A stretch of 64,000 bases of DNA, from positions 46,120-110,119 of the forward strand of contig NZ_KE384716.1 of assembly GCF_000426925.1 (NCBI RefSeq), given 5' to 3'. The translations under genes were made by a program, and so were the position numbers. The notes below the pieces were generated by a model. It searched no databases. It was not told the origin of the DNA and worked only from the letters and a program-made list of their open reading frames with translations. Below, piece after piece: positions 47,631-58,895 of this stretch. This stretch comes from Dolichospermum circinale AWQC310F. GTDB taxonomy: Bacteria; Cyanobacteriota; Cyanobacteriia; Cyanobacteriales; Nostocaceae. Every line of letters starts with the position of its first letter. The stretch's first letter is position 1.

Positions 47631-48392
47631 TTATACCCGCCGATTTACTAAAGTCGCGCTGGCTTGGTCAACGGGCATCAGTAAGACCTCACTAATATTA
47701 ACATGACTTGGCCTAGTGGCACAGAAAAAGATCACATCAGCCACATCATCAGGAGTTAGGGGTTTAAGGCCTTGATACACCTTTTTAGCCCGTTCTGTGT
47801 CACCATGAAAACGCACTTGACTAAATTCTGTTTCTACCATTCCAGGGTCTACAGAAGTTACTCGCACGGGAGTTCCTAAAAGGTCTTGTTTTAAGCCTTC
47901 AGAAATGGCTTTAACGGCTGCTTTTGTCCCACAATAGACATTACCACCAGGATAGGTTTGATGTCCGGCTATAGAACCAATATTGATAACATGACCAAAA
48001 TTCCGTTCCACCATTCCTGGGACTATGTAGCGGGTGAGGTAAAGTAAACCTTTGATATTAGTATCAATCATTTCTTCCCAGTCTTGAAAGTCACCTTGAT
48101 GTAATTTGTCTAAACCGCGACTTAAACCGGCATTATTAATCAAAATATCAATATTTGACCAGGAAGGGGGTAAATTATTAATAACTGATTCTACCGCCAA
48201 GCGATCGCACACATCAAGTGCTAATAAATGGATTTTATCAGATGGGATATCCAAGGAATCAGCTACTTGTTGTAGACGTTCCCACCGTCGTGCCGCTAAA
48301 ATCAGTTTTGCACCAGCATGAGCAAAAATTTTGGCACAAGCAGCACCTATACCGCTACTTGCACCAGTAATCAAAACAATGTGGTTTTCCAT
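47631..48392 (-). CDS. short-chain dehydrogenase/reductase
   Basis: The 253-residue classical SDR has the NAD(P) motif TGASSGIG near the N-terminus, NNAG, a catalytic Ser in IGSIAG, and Tyr-x-x-x-Lys in YCGTK. It is closest in feel to the YdfG/serine-dehydrogenase-like group (DPGMVETEFS...TPDDVADVIFFCATRPSHVN). The substrate is unknown. I chose ATG 48392 (MENHIVLITG); ATG 48410 is also in frame. Confidence 0.9.
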   Translation of the reverse strand: MENHIVLITGASSGIGAACAKIFAHAGAKLILAARRWERLQQVADSLDIPSDKIHLLALDVCDRLAVESVINNLPPSWSNIDILINNAGLSRGLDKLHQGDFQDWEEMIDTNIKGLLYLTRYIVPGMVERNFGHVINIGSIAGHQTYPGGNVYCGTKAAVKAISEGLKQDLLGTPVRVTSVDPGMVETEFSQVRFHGDTERAKKVYQGLKPLTPDDVADVIFFCATRPSHVNISEVLLMPVDQASATLVNRRV

Positions 48393-48402
48393 GAAGAAGT
48401 CA

Positions 48403-48441
48403 TTACCCATTACCCATTACCTATTACCTATTACCTATTAC
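48403..48441. repeat. heptamer run ATTACCC / ATTACCT
   Basis: About five seven-base units lie between the SDR start and the stop of the NTF2-like gene (48442). It is one of the different-sequence period-7 arrays that abut gene ends. Confidence 0.75.
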
Positions 48442-49254
48442 CTACTTTTTAACTACTTGTAACCGTTGAGTGATAATAGTCATATTTTCACCCCTGCGAA
48501 TAACTGCGGAAATCCACTGAGTACCAGGAGTAGAGGGTGCGCGTCCGATTTTGAAAAGTCCTCCAACATTGAGAAATTGTAAATTTGCAATTGTGGGTTT
48601 GAGAAATTTATTGGCTTGAATAGGTTCTTCTATAGCTGTTCCCAGTAGAAAATCCTCACCTAATGGTTCTTGAACAATGGCATCAAAACTATATTTTTCA
48701 CCAACTTTTACCCGTTGTGGTAATTTAATTTCTACTTGGGGTGGTTTACTCCCAGCGGTTAGTTGAGTCCGTTCTGACAAAATATCTTGATGAACAATTT
48801 TTAAACCTGTGACTTTTTGACGTGATTTAATTGTAGACTGGAGGGTTAAATTATTATTACCAGATGCAGGTAAACCACTAATGTTGGTAACAGTTTCCGC
48901 AATAATTGTATTACCTTGAGATTTCCAAGATTCTAGCTTTGTAGTATAACGTAATTGAGGATATCGCTTCCACAGTCCTGTTAAGGCTTGTTCCATGCCT
49001 TTACGGTTTAAACCGTCACTATGAGTAAATGTGGGGCTGTAAAATTGCATCACAGCTTTAACATTACCTTGATTAGCAGCAGTATCAATCTGTGTTAAGA
49101 GTTTAGTGAGTGTAGAAGGTGCATTTTCCGGTTCTCTGGCTTGCGCGAATTGCCCAGGAATAGATAAACCAATTGCTAGTAAACTGGAAAGGAGACTAAT
49201 ACCCACGGGTAATGTTTTATTACGTTTCATTAATGAGGGGATAATTTTAGTCAT
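48442..49254 (-). CDS. secreted NTF2-like (SnoaL-type) protein
   Basis: The 270-residue protein has a signal peptide (about 1-40, ending QFAQA-REP). An NTF2-like domain (about 45-155: LLTQIDTAANQGNVKAVMQFYSPTFTHSDGLNRKGMEQAL) follows, and then a beta-rich C-terminal domain (PQVEIKLPQRVKVGEKYSFDAIVQEPLGEDFLLGTAIEE). It is probably periplasmic. The ligand or catalytic role is unknown. Start ATG 49254. Confidence 0.8.
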   Translation of the reverse strand: MTKIIPSLMKRNKTLPVGISLLSSLLAIGLSIPGQFAQAREPENAPSTLTKLLTQIDTAANQGNVKAVMQFYSPTFTHSDGLNRKGMEQALTGLWKRYPQLRYTTKLESWKSQGNTIIAETVTNISGLPASGNNNLTLQSTIKSRQKVTGLKIVHQDILSERTQLTAGSKPPQVEIKLPQRVKVGEKYSFDAIVQEPLGEDFLLGTAIEEPIQANKFLKPTIANLQFLNVGGLFKIGRAPSTPGTQWISAVIRRGENMTIITQRLQVVKK

Positions 49255-49339
49255 AGGTAAGATTTTACTGATTTGATGATCAAAGACAAGGAATTTGTTT
49301 TATCTTAATGAAGCTGGGCGATAAATGGTATAGTCAGGA

Positions 49340-50422
49340 ATGGTAAATGCACCAATTAAATTACTTATAGCAGCTAGTGGGACAGGTGGACACTTGTTTC
49401 CAGCGATCGCATTGGCAGAAAAACTGCCAGAATACAATATTGAATGGTTAGGTGTACCCAACCGTCTAGAAACTAACTTAGTTCCAGAGACCTATCCTTT
49501 AAATACCATCTCTGTTGAGGGCTTTCAGCAGGGTTTGAGTCTTCGTTCTCTCCGCACTTTTGTTAAACTCATTGGTGCAATTTTGAAGGTCAGACGCATT
49601 CTTAAACAGGGAAAATTCCACGGAGTTTTCACTACAGGTGGTTATATTGCAGGTCCTGCGGTAATTGCAGCCCGTTCTCTGGGTTTACCGGTGGTTTTTC
49701 ATGAGTCTAACGCTTTACCGGGGAAAGTTACCCGCTTTTTTGGTCCTTGGTGTAATGCAGTAGCCATAGGTTTCGATGTTACGGCTCAATACTTACCTCG
49801 AACTAAAACTTTTTCTGTGGGTACTCCGGTCCGTTCTCAATTTTTGCACGAGGAAGGCAATAATAGGTTAGACTTATCTGTTCCTGATGGTGTTCCCTTA
49901 ATTGTGGTATTTGGTGGTAGTCAGGGGGCTGTAGCTGTAAATAAATTGGTACGTCAGTGTGCGGAGGCTTGGTTTCAAGCCGGTGCTTATATAGTGCATT
50001 TAACAGGTGATAATGATCCTGATATTAACAGTCTACAACATCCTCAATATATCGCTTTGCCTTTTTATAACAATATGGCGGCTTTGTTGCGAAGGGCTAA
50101 TTTAGCTATTAGTCGTTCTGGTGCGGGTAGCTTGACAGAATTGGCGGTTTGTGGTACGCCAGCAATTTTAATTCCCTATCCCTTTGCAGCAGAAGATCAC
50201 CAATCTTATAATGCAGAAGTGTTTACTAAAGCTGGCGCTGCGTTGTCCTTTAAGCAGTCAAATTTGACACAGGAAATATTCACAACTCAGGTTTTAAATT
50301 TGTTGCAATATCCAAAAAAATTGGCGAAAATGGGGGAAAATGCCAAAGCAATCTCTGTTCCTGATAGTGCGGATAAATTGGCAACTTTGGTGCGAAAAGT
50401 AATGGAAACAAGACCTATGTAA
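49340..50422 (+). CDS. murG: UDP-GlcNAc : lipid I N-acetylglucosaminyltransferase
   Basis: The enzyme adds GlcNAc to lipid I to form lipid II in peptidoglycan synthesis on the inner face of the plasma membrane. The 360-residue GT-B protein has SGTGGHLFPA, GVFTTGGYIAGP, HESNALPGK, GGSQGA and SRSGAGSLTEL...PYPFAAEDHQ. All are conserved. Start ATG 49340 follows CAGGA. In this genome it stands outside a large mur/fts cluster, as is normal in cyanobacteria. Confidence 0.96.
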   Translation: MVNAPIKLLIAASGTGGHLFPAIALAEKLPEYNIEWLGVPNRLETNLVPETYPLNTISVEGFQQGLSLRSLRTFVKLIGAILKVRRILKQGKFHGVFTTGGYIAGPAVIAARSLGLPVVFHESNALPGKVTRFFGPWCNAVAIGFDVTAQYLPRTKTFSVGTPVRSQFLHEEGNNRLDLSVPDGVPLIVVFGGSQGAVAVNKLVRQCAEAWFQAGAYIVHLTGDNDPDINSLQHPQYIALPFYNNMAALLRRANLAISRSGAGSLTELAVCGTPAILIPYPFAAEDHQSYNAEVFTKAGAALSFKQSNLTQEIFTTQVLNLLQYPKKLAKMGENAKAISVPDSADKLATLVRKVMETRPM

Positions 50423-50474
50423 CTTACACAAAAGCACAAAGAATAAGAGTTTGAGAAATTAAATTCTCTGCTAT

Positions 50475-51092
50475 ATGACTAAACAAAAAATACTTCAAGA
50501 AGGACAATCTTACACCTTTCGCTCTTATTTTGAATTACCTTACGATATAGAGGAAATTCTCTCTGAGTTAGGTTACTCATTTATTAAAAAAGCCATTACT
50601 CTACCTAAAACTTCCAATCCTTTAAAAAACATTGCAGAACTCAAAGATAAAATCACGTCTTTCTTACCATTAGTTAGTTTGAATAATGAAACTGCTAGAC
50701 GAGAAACTCTAGTTTCACCCCTTTTATTGGAGGTGATCACTTGTTGTCAATGTCAGCTAAAAATTGAGTATACAGTTAATGTGAATAATTGGTTAAAAGG
50801 AAATCTAGATTATTTGTTGCGTTCTCAGCAAAGCTTGTTAGTTATTGAAGCCAAAAATGATGATTTAACTAGAGGGTTTACTCAACTCGCAGTAGAGTTA
50901 ATTGCTTTATCGGAAATTGAAGAAAATAAATCTGTGTTTTATGGCGCTGTTACCACTGGAGAAATTTGGCGCTTTGGTAAATTAGATCGTCAACAACAAC
51001 AAATTACCCAAGATATGACTCTTTTGAGAATCCCTGATGATATTGAAGAAATTGGTCATATTTTAGTTGGTATTTTGGAAATGAAAGATTAA
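50475..51092 (+). CDS. putative PD-(D/E)XK nuclease-fold protein (restriction-endonuclease-like)
   Basis: The 205-residue soluble protein carries E near RRETLVSPLLLEV, D in LKGNLDYLL and the E-x-K triad in LLVIEAKNDD. This is the signature of the PD-(D/E)XK fold in a cyanobacterial family of unknown role. The C-terminus (KSVFYGAVTTGEIWRFGKLD) is also typical of this group. No methyltransferase is adjacent, so it is not part of a recognisable restriction-modification system. Start ATG 50475. Confidence 0.75.
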   Translation: MTKQKILQEGQSYTFRSYFELPYDIEEILSELGYSFIKKAITLPKTSNPLKNIAELKDKITSFLPLVSLNNETARRETLVSPLLLEVITCCQCQLKIEYTVNVNNWLKGNLDYLLRSQQSLLVIEAKNDDLTRGFTQLAVELIALSEIEENKSVFYGAVTTGEIWRFGKLDRQQQQITQDMTLLRIPDDIEEIGHILVGILEMKD

Positions 51093-51148
51093 TTATATTT
51101 CGCGCAAAGGCGCAAAGTCTGAGATTGAAAATCTTCTCACTCTTGACT

Positions 51149-51229
51149 CTTCCCTGTTCCCTGTTCTCTGTTCCCTGTAACCTGTTCTCTGTTCCCTGTA
51201 ACCTGTTCCCTGTTCCCTGTTCCCTGTTA
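51149..51229. repeat. heptamer array TTCCCTG / TTCTCTG / TAACCTG
   Basis: About eleven seven-base units lie between the nuclease-fold gene and the DUF502 gene. The same period as other arrays but a different sequence. Confidence 0.85.
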
Positions 51230-51493
51230 TAATATTTCTCAGATTTGCAACAATCATTTACAATGATTGCAAAGATAAGTAACACTCTCAGAAATTCACA
51301 ATCCGCCATAATGGTGTACGGATGTCTATATTTACGTCTAAGCAAAAAATGGCTGAATTTTGTAGCGATAGTGTGACCTTTTACCATTAGAGACGGATAC
51401 AAAAAGTGTTTTCTAGGGATAAAAAATTACCTAATATAACACACTGAGACCTCTCTAATCAGTTTCTAATATTTTCAGTGTGACTAGGCTGAT

Positions 51494-52231
51494 ATGGAAA
51501 ATAATCACAACAGTTTGACAAAGTTGAACAGCGAGAACCAGAGTTCGGTAATGGAACGTTTGAAACAAGACCTAAAAAATGACCTAATTGCTGGTTTGTT
51601 GGTGTTAATTCCCCTAGCAACTACCATCTGGTTAACAATTACCATAGCTACCTGGGTGATTAACTTTCTTACCCAAATTCCCAAACAACTTAATCCTTTT
51701 GATGGTTTAAACCCCATTCTAGTAAATATACTTAACTTACTAGTTGGATTAGCTGTACCACTATTAAGTATTCTCGTCATTGGCTTAATGGCTAGAAACA
51801 TTGCTGGAAAGTGGTTATTAGATGTAGGTGAACAGTTATTACACGCAATTCCTTTAGCTGGTCAGGTATATAAAACCCTGAAACAACTATTAGAAACACT
51901 TCTCAAGGATTCTCATGGTAAATTTCGCCGTGTAGTATTAGTAGAATATCCTCGTCAGGGAATTTGGGCAATTGGTTTTGTGACAGGAATAATTAGCCAT
52001 GAAATCCAAAATCATATCTCTCGTCCCGTAATCAGTATATTTGTTCCCACTACCCCCAACCCAACAACAGGTTGGTATGCAATAGTCCCAGAAGAAGAGG
52101 TCATTAATCTTTCTATATCCGTTGAAGATGCTTTCAAAATAATTGTATCTGGTGGTATAGTCGCTCCTAATACGGAAATATCTAATTTGACAATGGTGAC
52201 AACAGTATTACCTGTAGAAATAAGACAATAA
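51494..52231 (+). CDS. DUF502 family membrane protein
   Basis: The 245-residue protein has two or more membrane helices (about 32-58 LIAGLLVLIPLATTIWLTITIATW and 75-100 ILVNILNLLVGLAVPLLSILVIGLM). The DUF502 signature blocks IPLAGQVYKTLKQL, RRVVLVEYPRQGIWAIGFVTG and IFVPTTPNPTTGW follow. Function is unknown. The gene is usually next to nusB in cyanobacteria, and here it precedes nusB by 117 bases. Confidence 0.9.
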   Translation: MENNHNSLTKLNSENQSSVMERLKQDLKNDLIAGLLVLIPLATTIWLTITIATWVINFLTQIPKQLNPFDGLNPILVNILNLLVGLAVPLLSILVIGLMARNIAGKWLLDVGEQLLHAIPLAGQVYKTLKQLLETLLKDSHGKFRRVVLVEYPRQGIWAIGFVTGIISHEIQNHISRPVISIFVPTTPNPTTGWYAIVPEEEVINLSISVEDAFKIIVSGGIVAPNTEISNLTMVTTVLPVEIRQ

Positions 52232-52347
52232 TGGAAATACCAGCGGCAAAAATTGAACTTGATGCAAATCTGGCAAAGTGATCCGAAAATAGATAAGCTA
52301 ATTGTTTGTCTGTGCGAAAATTCACATATTTTTATCATCCCAACTGT

Positions 52348-52989
52348 ATGCAACGTCGTAAACCCCAGCAAATAGCGCGTGAATTGGCACTGCTAAGTCT
52401 CAGTCAGTTACCAATAAACCCCAAAAAACTAGAAGGCTTATCAGACGAACAATTAGTCTCTAAGCTAGTTTTAGGGGCAGTACGCACCCTCACATTAGAG
52501 GTACAGGATACATTGAATAATGCCGCAGGAGAACTGCAACGGAGTAATGAGCGTCTATTGACTAGTGAGACTAGAGCCGCTGACTTAAATACAGCTAGAA
52601 CTATGCTGAAGGAGGCAATTTCCTATACACAAACCGCTATTAATCAATTAGGTACGTCCGTTGATTTTCCTGAATTGATTCAATTAGCTAATCAAGATAA
52701 AGAAGTTCGTAACTACGCTAAAGCGATTATTATTGCCGTAAACGAAAATCGTCAAGCTATTGAAGAACTTATTTCTCATGCTTTAGTAGATTGGCAAGTG
52801 ACTCGTTTAGCCCAAATTGACAGGGATATTCTACAAATAGCTACCGCAGAAATACAATTCATGAAAGTCCCTGATAGTATCGCTATTAATGAAGCTGTAG
52901 AATTAGCTAAACGTTATAGTGGAGAAGATGGTCACCGTTTTATTAATGGTGTTCTTCGTCGAGTCAGTGAACGGAAAAAAACTGCTTAA
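52348..52989 (+). CDS. nusB: transcription antitermination factor NusB
   Basis: This 213-residue protein is helical and longer than the usual 130-160 residues because of a cyanobacterial insertion (about 50-110). [11 protein letters not shown] opens the first helix. [25 protein letters not shown] and [32 protein letters not shown] are the NusB core. It binds boxA RNA with NusE (S10) during rRNA transcription. I chose ATG 52348 (MQRRKPQQ). The frame extends to 52306. It precedes ftsY on the same strand. Confidence 0.93.
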   Translation: MQRRKPQQIARELALLSLSQLPINPKKLEGLSDEQLVSKLVLGAVRTLTLEVQDTLNNAAGELQRSNERLLTSETRAADLNTARTMLKEAISYTQTAINQLGTSVDFPELIQLANQDKEVRNYAKAIIIAVNENRQAIEELISHALVDWQVTRLAQIDRDILQIATAEIQFMKVPDSIAINEAVELAKRYSGEDGHRFINGVLRRVSERKKTA

Positions 52990-53101
52990 ATTTGTCCTTA
53001 GTCAGTGATCATTGGTCCGTTAAGGCTTTTCTTTCTGCTTCTTCCTTGACTTCTAACTCCTTCCATGCTTCCTAATTAAATTCTTATCTAAATCAACTAC
53101 A

Positions 53102-54550
53102 ATGGCTTTTAATTGGTTTAATCGTCCCCAGACTCAATCCGCTGATACTCCCCAAACAGAAACACCCGCTTCTTCAGCAACTCCACCGGAAACAATAGTA
53201 CCAGATACAGAGGATTTGTTAGCTTTCGCCAAAGCTGCGTATAAAAATATTCAAGAAAAACAACAAGTAGAAACAGTAGCACCTGTAACTGTTGCAGAAG
53301 AGACTATTCCTGAAAAAATAGTAGCCACAGAGGAAGTAATTACACTGGCTGAAAATGCAGTAGAAATTACCGAAGATATTGTTAACGAATTACAACCAGA
53401 AGTAGCTAATTTATCTTTTTTAGAACGGGCTGCGGCGGAAAGACAAGCTAAACAAGAGAAATTGATTGCTAGTTCCATAGAAACCGAAATTCCAGAAATA
53501 CTGACAACAACCACGGAAACAGAGGTAACAATTCCCGAATTAGTATTTGATGATGGTTTTAGATGGTCAGCAGAGGTTTTAGCCGCCCAAGGGAGAAAAG
53601 CGGAAGATATTTCCCTAGAAGAGATTACTTGGTTGAAAAAACTGCGTCAAGGTTTAGATAAAACCCGACGAAATATTCTTAATCGCCTAAAATCAATTGT
53701 TGGTCAAGGTCCGCTCAATCAAGATGCTGTAAATGAAATTGAATCACTACTTTTACAAGCTGATGTAGGTGTAGAAGCAACCGAATATATTATTACTGCG
53801 CTACAAAAAAAATTACTCGCAGAAGTAACTCCACCAGAACAAGCAATAGCCTATCTTAAAGAAATTCTTAGAGATATGCTAGATGCACCCTTACAAAACC
53901 ATGTAAAATCTAGGTTCGCCCCGGAAAAAGATACTCTCACGATTTGGTTAATTACTGGGGTTAATGGAGCGGGGAAAACTACAACCATAGGTAAAATTTC
54001 TCACCTAGCGCAAAAATCCGGTTATAAATGTTTAATTGGTGCAGCTGATACATTCCGTGCGGCTGCGGTGGAACAGGTTAAAGTTTGGGGGAATAGAAGC
54101 GGTGTAGAAGTTATCGCCAATCCAGGTAAAAACACTGATCCGGCAGCCGTGGTATTTGATGCGATCACCGCTGCTCAGGCTAGGGAAACTGAACTATTAT
54201 TAATAGATACCGCTGGAAGACTGCAAAATAAGAAAAATCTGATGGAGGAACTCAGTAAAATCCGCAAAATTATCACCAAAAAAGCTCCTAATACCCATGT
54301 TGAATCTCTTTTAGTTCTTGATGCTACTCTAGGACAAAATGGACTGCGACAAGCGGAAGTATTTTCCCAAGCAGCCCAACTCAGCGGCGTTGTTTTAACC
54401 AAATTAGACGGAACAGCTAGGGGAGGTGTCGCCCTGGCTGTTGTTCAGCAGTTAGGCTTACCTATTCGTTTTATTGGTGCTGGTGAAGGAATTGAAGATT
54501 TACGTCCCTTTTCTAGTTATGAATTTGTAGAAGCACTATTGAGCGGTTGA
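53102..54550 (+). CDS. ftsY: signal recognition particle receptor FtsY
   Basis: FtsY guides ribosomes bound to SRP to the membrane translocon. The 482-residue protein has an acidic, low-complexity N-terminal A domain (about 1-180, rich in E/T/V) and an NG GTPase domain. The G1 motif is TGVNGAGKTTT, then AADTFRAAAVEQ, LLIDTAGR, TKLDGTARGG and GAGEGIEDLRPF. All GTPase motifs are intact. Start ATG 53102. The order DUF502-nusB-ftsY is kept in related genomes as far as I recall. Confidence 0.96.
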   Translation: MAFNWFNRPQTQSADTPQTETPASSATPPETIVPDTEDLLAFAKAAYKNIQEKQQVETVAPVTVAEETIPEKIVATEEVITLAENAVEITEDIVNELQPEVANLSFLERAAAERQAKQEKLIASSIETEIPEILTTTTETEVTIPELVFDDGFRWSAEVLAAQGRKAEDISLEEITWLKKLRQGLDKTRRNILNRLKSIVGQGPLNQDAVNEIESLLLQADVGVEATEYIITALQKKLLAEVTPPEQAIAYLKEILRDMLDAPLQNHVKSRFAPEKDTLTIWLITGVNGAGKTTTIGKISHLAQKSGYKCLIGAADTFRAAAVEQVKVWGNRSGVEVIANPGKNTDPAAVVFDAITAAQARETELLLIDTAGRLQNKKNLMEELSKIRKIITKKAPNTHVESLLVLDATLGQNGLRQAEVFSQAAQLSGVVLTKLDGTARGGVALAVVQQLGLPIRFIGAGEGIEDLRPFSSYEFVEALLSG

Positions 54551-55274
54551 TATTGCTTTTGATTGAGATGTAACGCCAAAGCAAGATTTATAACTGTCCG
54601 GGCTTGAAGTATCTGGAACAAATTTCTTCATCGTACTGAGTCAAGTATATAACTAAAATTACAGTTAGGTCATTTGTTGTAATTTCGGGAACGTACCGGA
54701 TATTTTAGTGTGATCTAGACCAATGGGGTTGGTGTTAGCGTCGGAGTCCTTAAATTGCGTAAATTAGGTTTATCTATGTTACCTAAAACTTACGTATTTA
54801 TGGAAACAAAAGAGAATTTTTCCATGAAAGAAATCTATCTGCGGAAATATTGACAAAATTTGTGGTATATAGGTTAAAAGCATGATGACAACTCTGTTTT
54901 TCACAAAAACCCAACTAACCAAAAATCATCAATTAACTGACCATAAATCTATGTGGTTTTTGGTTTGATGATTACTAATATCTAGCCTGTAAGGAATAAA
55001 GGTAATTTTATTGATGATAAACTTTATATTTCTCAAGATATATGAATGGCTAATTCAATTATGGAAAAATTGGAAGCCTCTGATTAATACTGATTACTAA
55101 AGACATATTTTTGACAAAATCAGAAGATTAATCATCAACCACAAAAATTCCGTCCTACCCCGCTTCTACTCTTGCTAAAATAACGAATCTTAGCCAATAT
55201 AATTTAACAATTTATCAAAAAAGAGTATTTACAAATAACCACAAATTTGCTATTATCAATTGCAATATTAACCT
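54551..55274. other. 724-base non-coding region
   Basis: This AT-rich stretch lies between ftsY and the phosphatase gene. I see no coding frame, tRNA or strong hairpin. It likely contains the ftsY transcript end and the phosphatase promoter. Confidence 0.55.
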
Positions 55275-56666
55275 GTGTCACAATTTCCTCCTCATTCTAC
55301 TGATAGTAATAACAGTGCCACAACAGATGTCACTCCTGTGGTGGCGCTTAAGGAACTCGTGGCCAGGCTACATCGAGAACAAAATAAAATTCAAGACTTG
55401 TTGGGTTCTTTAGGATTTGCTCTCAGAAGCTTCCATAATTTAAATCAGTTTTTAGAATTGATTCCTCTTATGGCCACAAAAGTGACAGATGGAGAAGGTA
55501 GCGCACTTTTTCTTTATAAACCCAATGGACAAATTAGATTAGAACAATTACATTGGCAAGACAGTCAACAAAGGAAAAATATTAGAAAAGCCCTAGAAAC
55601 TGCTAGTAGTCAAATTACCCTTTTAAATCATTCCGTTCCTCCAACTATATCTACAGGTATTTTAGATGAACAAATGCACCGTTATCTGGGTGCAGATGTG
55701 CAAATCTTTGGTACAGCCATTTTAGTTAAGCATACAGAACGAGGTTGGCTTTATGTTCTCAGTCGTGATCCTGAATATAGTTGGACAGAAACTAGACAAA
55801 AATTAGTCCGGTTAGTAGCAGATCAAACAGCAGTTGCCATTGAAAATGATGAACTAGCTGTAGAATTAAGAAAGAAAGAACGTTTAGATCAAGAATTAGA
55901 AATTGGTGCGGAAATTCAACGCCGACTTTTACCGCGTCAATGTCCCAATATTCCGGGTTTGTCTATAGCAGCACGCTGTAAACCAGCTAATCGCGTCGGT
56001 GGTGATTATTATGATTTTATTCCTACTAAACCCAACCCACAACAACCTACGGCTACGCCACCCATGATATCAGAAAATGCTAGTTGGGGTTTGGTAATTG
56101 GGGACGTTATGGGTAAGGGTGTCCCCGCAGGTTTAATTATGACCATGTTGCGGGGAATGTTAAGGGGTGAGGTATTACATGGTAACACTCCAGCCGGAAT
56201 TTTGCAAAATTTGAATCGTGTTATGTATGCGGATTTAGAAAATTCCCACCGCTTTGTAACTATGTTTTATTCAGAATATGACCCGCAAACGCGGATTTTA
56301 TCTTATAGTAATGCAGCCCACAATCCGCCTTTGTGGTGGCACGCAGGGACCAAAACTGTTACACGTTTGGATACCTTGGGGATGTTAATTGGTTTAGATG
56401 CTAATAGTGAATATGAAGACGCTCAAGCCCAGTTAGAAGTTGGGGATATAGTTATTTATTATACTGATGGTTTGACTGATGCGGCGGCCGCTGGAGGCGA
56501 TCGCTTTGATGAAGATAATTTTATTACATCCTTTAGAACAGCTTGTAAGTATTGTAATAGTCCTCAAGAAATTGTGGAATATCTATTTGATCAAGTTGAG
56601 AAATTTATCGGCGCTGATAGACAAAATACGGATGATATGACATTGGTTGTTTTGCAAATTGTGTAA
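55275..56666 (+). CDS. SpoIIE/RsbU-type PP2C phosphatase with GAF domain
   Basis: The 463-residue protein has a GAF sensor (about 45-190), then a coiled linker (VELRKKERLDQELEIGAEIQRRLLP). A PP2C-like SpoIIE domain (about 225-460) follows with metal-binding motifs GGDYYDF, VIGDVMGKG, YTDGLTDA and NTDDMTLVVL. Such enzymes dephosphorylate anti-sigma antagonist proteins. The start is GTG 55275, in TGTGTCACA; no ATG lies nearby in frame. No anti-sigma gene is adjacent, so the target lies elsewhere. Confidence 0.9.
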   Translation: MSQFPPHSTDSNNSATTDVTPVVALKELVARLHREQNKIQDLLGSLGFALRSFHNLNQFLELIPLMATKVTDGEGSALFLYKPNGQIRLEQLHWQDSQQRKNIRKALETASSQITLLNHSVPPTISTGILDEQMHRYLGADVQIFGTAILVKHTERGWLYVLSRDPEYSWTETRQKLVRLVADQTAVAIENDELAVELRKKERLDQELEIGAEIQRRLLPRQCPNIPGLSIAARCKPANRVGGDYYDFIPTKPNPQQPTATPPMISENASWGLVIGDVMGKGVPAGLIMTMLRGMLRGEVLHGNTPAGILQNLNRVMYADLENSHRFVTMFYSEYDPQTRILSYSNAAHNPPLWWHAGTKTVTRLDTLGMLIGLDANSEYEDAQAQLEVGDIVIYYTDGLTDAAAAGGDRFDEDNFITSFRTACKYCNSPQEIVEYLFDQVEKFIGADRQNTDDMTLVVLQIV

Positions 56667-56675
56667 TAGATATCC

Positions 56676-56692
56676 GACTTCTTTGAGAAGTC
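56676..56692 (+). terminator. GACTTCT...AGAAGTC hairpin after the phosphatase gene
   Basis: A 7-base perfect stem with a 3-base loop lies 9 bases past the stop codon, extended by imperfect GATATCC/GGATCT arms. It belongs to the CGACTTCTT family of gene-end hairpins. Confidence 0.55.
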
Positions 56693-56853
56693 AAGGATCT
56701 GAGTAAAGTTTAATTTATTGTACTTTTCGTGGTTTATCCAGTTGCCAAAGAGACGTAGTATGGGTTACTATACTAATGATGCTTCTTTTTCTTCTCCTTG
56801 TATCTTATCTTCGTGTTCTTCGTGTCTTCGTGGTTCGTTAAAAAGTAATTTAG

Positions 56854-56883
56854 TAGGTTGGGTTGACGCAAGGAAACCCAACA
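56854..56883. repeat. TAGGTTGGGTT...AACCCAACA intergenic repeat
   Basis: The arms GTTGGGTT and AACCCAAC pair over a GACGCAAGGA loop. This is a very common dispersed repeat in cyanobacterial genomes. Confidence 0.75.
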
Positions 56884-57041
56884 ATAATCAATAACAGCGT
56901 CACGTGAATTAATGATAATAAATAATTAAAAATAATGATTGTTTCCTTTTTGTGACTCCACTGGAATGATGACAAAAACCCACCCCTACTAAGTTGAGGA
57001 GTGGGTAATTCTATAAATTATGGATTTGGGTGAGTGGCAAA

Positions 57042-58715
<1,674 letters not shown>

Positions 58716-58745
58716 TTATTTCTCTATATACTTCCATTAGATAAT

Positions 58746-58772
58746 TTAGCACTCACTGACCAAGAGTGCTAA
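58746..58772 (-). promoter_or_regulatory. CIRCE operator (HrcA site) upstream of groEL
   Basis: TTAGCACTC (58746-58754), a 9-base spacer, then GAGTGCTAA (58764-58772), a perfect match to the CIRCE consensus. It lies 34 bases upstream of the groEL ATG, so repression by HrcA is expected. Confidence 0.95.
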
Positions 58773-58895
58773 TTCCTGTTCATAATTTATTTCTTATTTC
58801 ACAATTGAGATGAACAATCAAAATCCCAAAATACATTACTATCAACAGTTGATACTAATATTTAACTATAAAACCCATGATTGTCTTGGGAGCAA

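Larger units (their letters stand above)
56667..57041. other. 375-base convergent intergenic region with several repeats
   Basis: It holds a GACTTCT-TTG-AGAAGTC hairpin (56676-56692) just past the phosphatase stop. A TTCGTGTTCTTCGTGTCTTCGTGG repeat lies near 56811-56835. The TAGGTTGGGTTGACGCAAGG repeat is at 56854-56883. No gene is seen. Confidence 0.65.

Noticed and set aside
51004-51402. Minus-strand frame over the 51149-51229 array
   Set aside because: It translates the heptamer array (repeated TENREQG-like residues) and overlaps the nuclease-fold gene.
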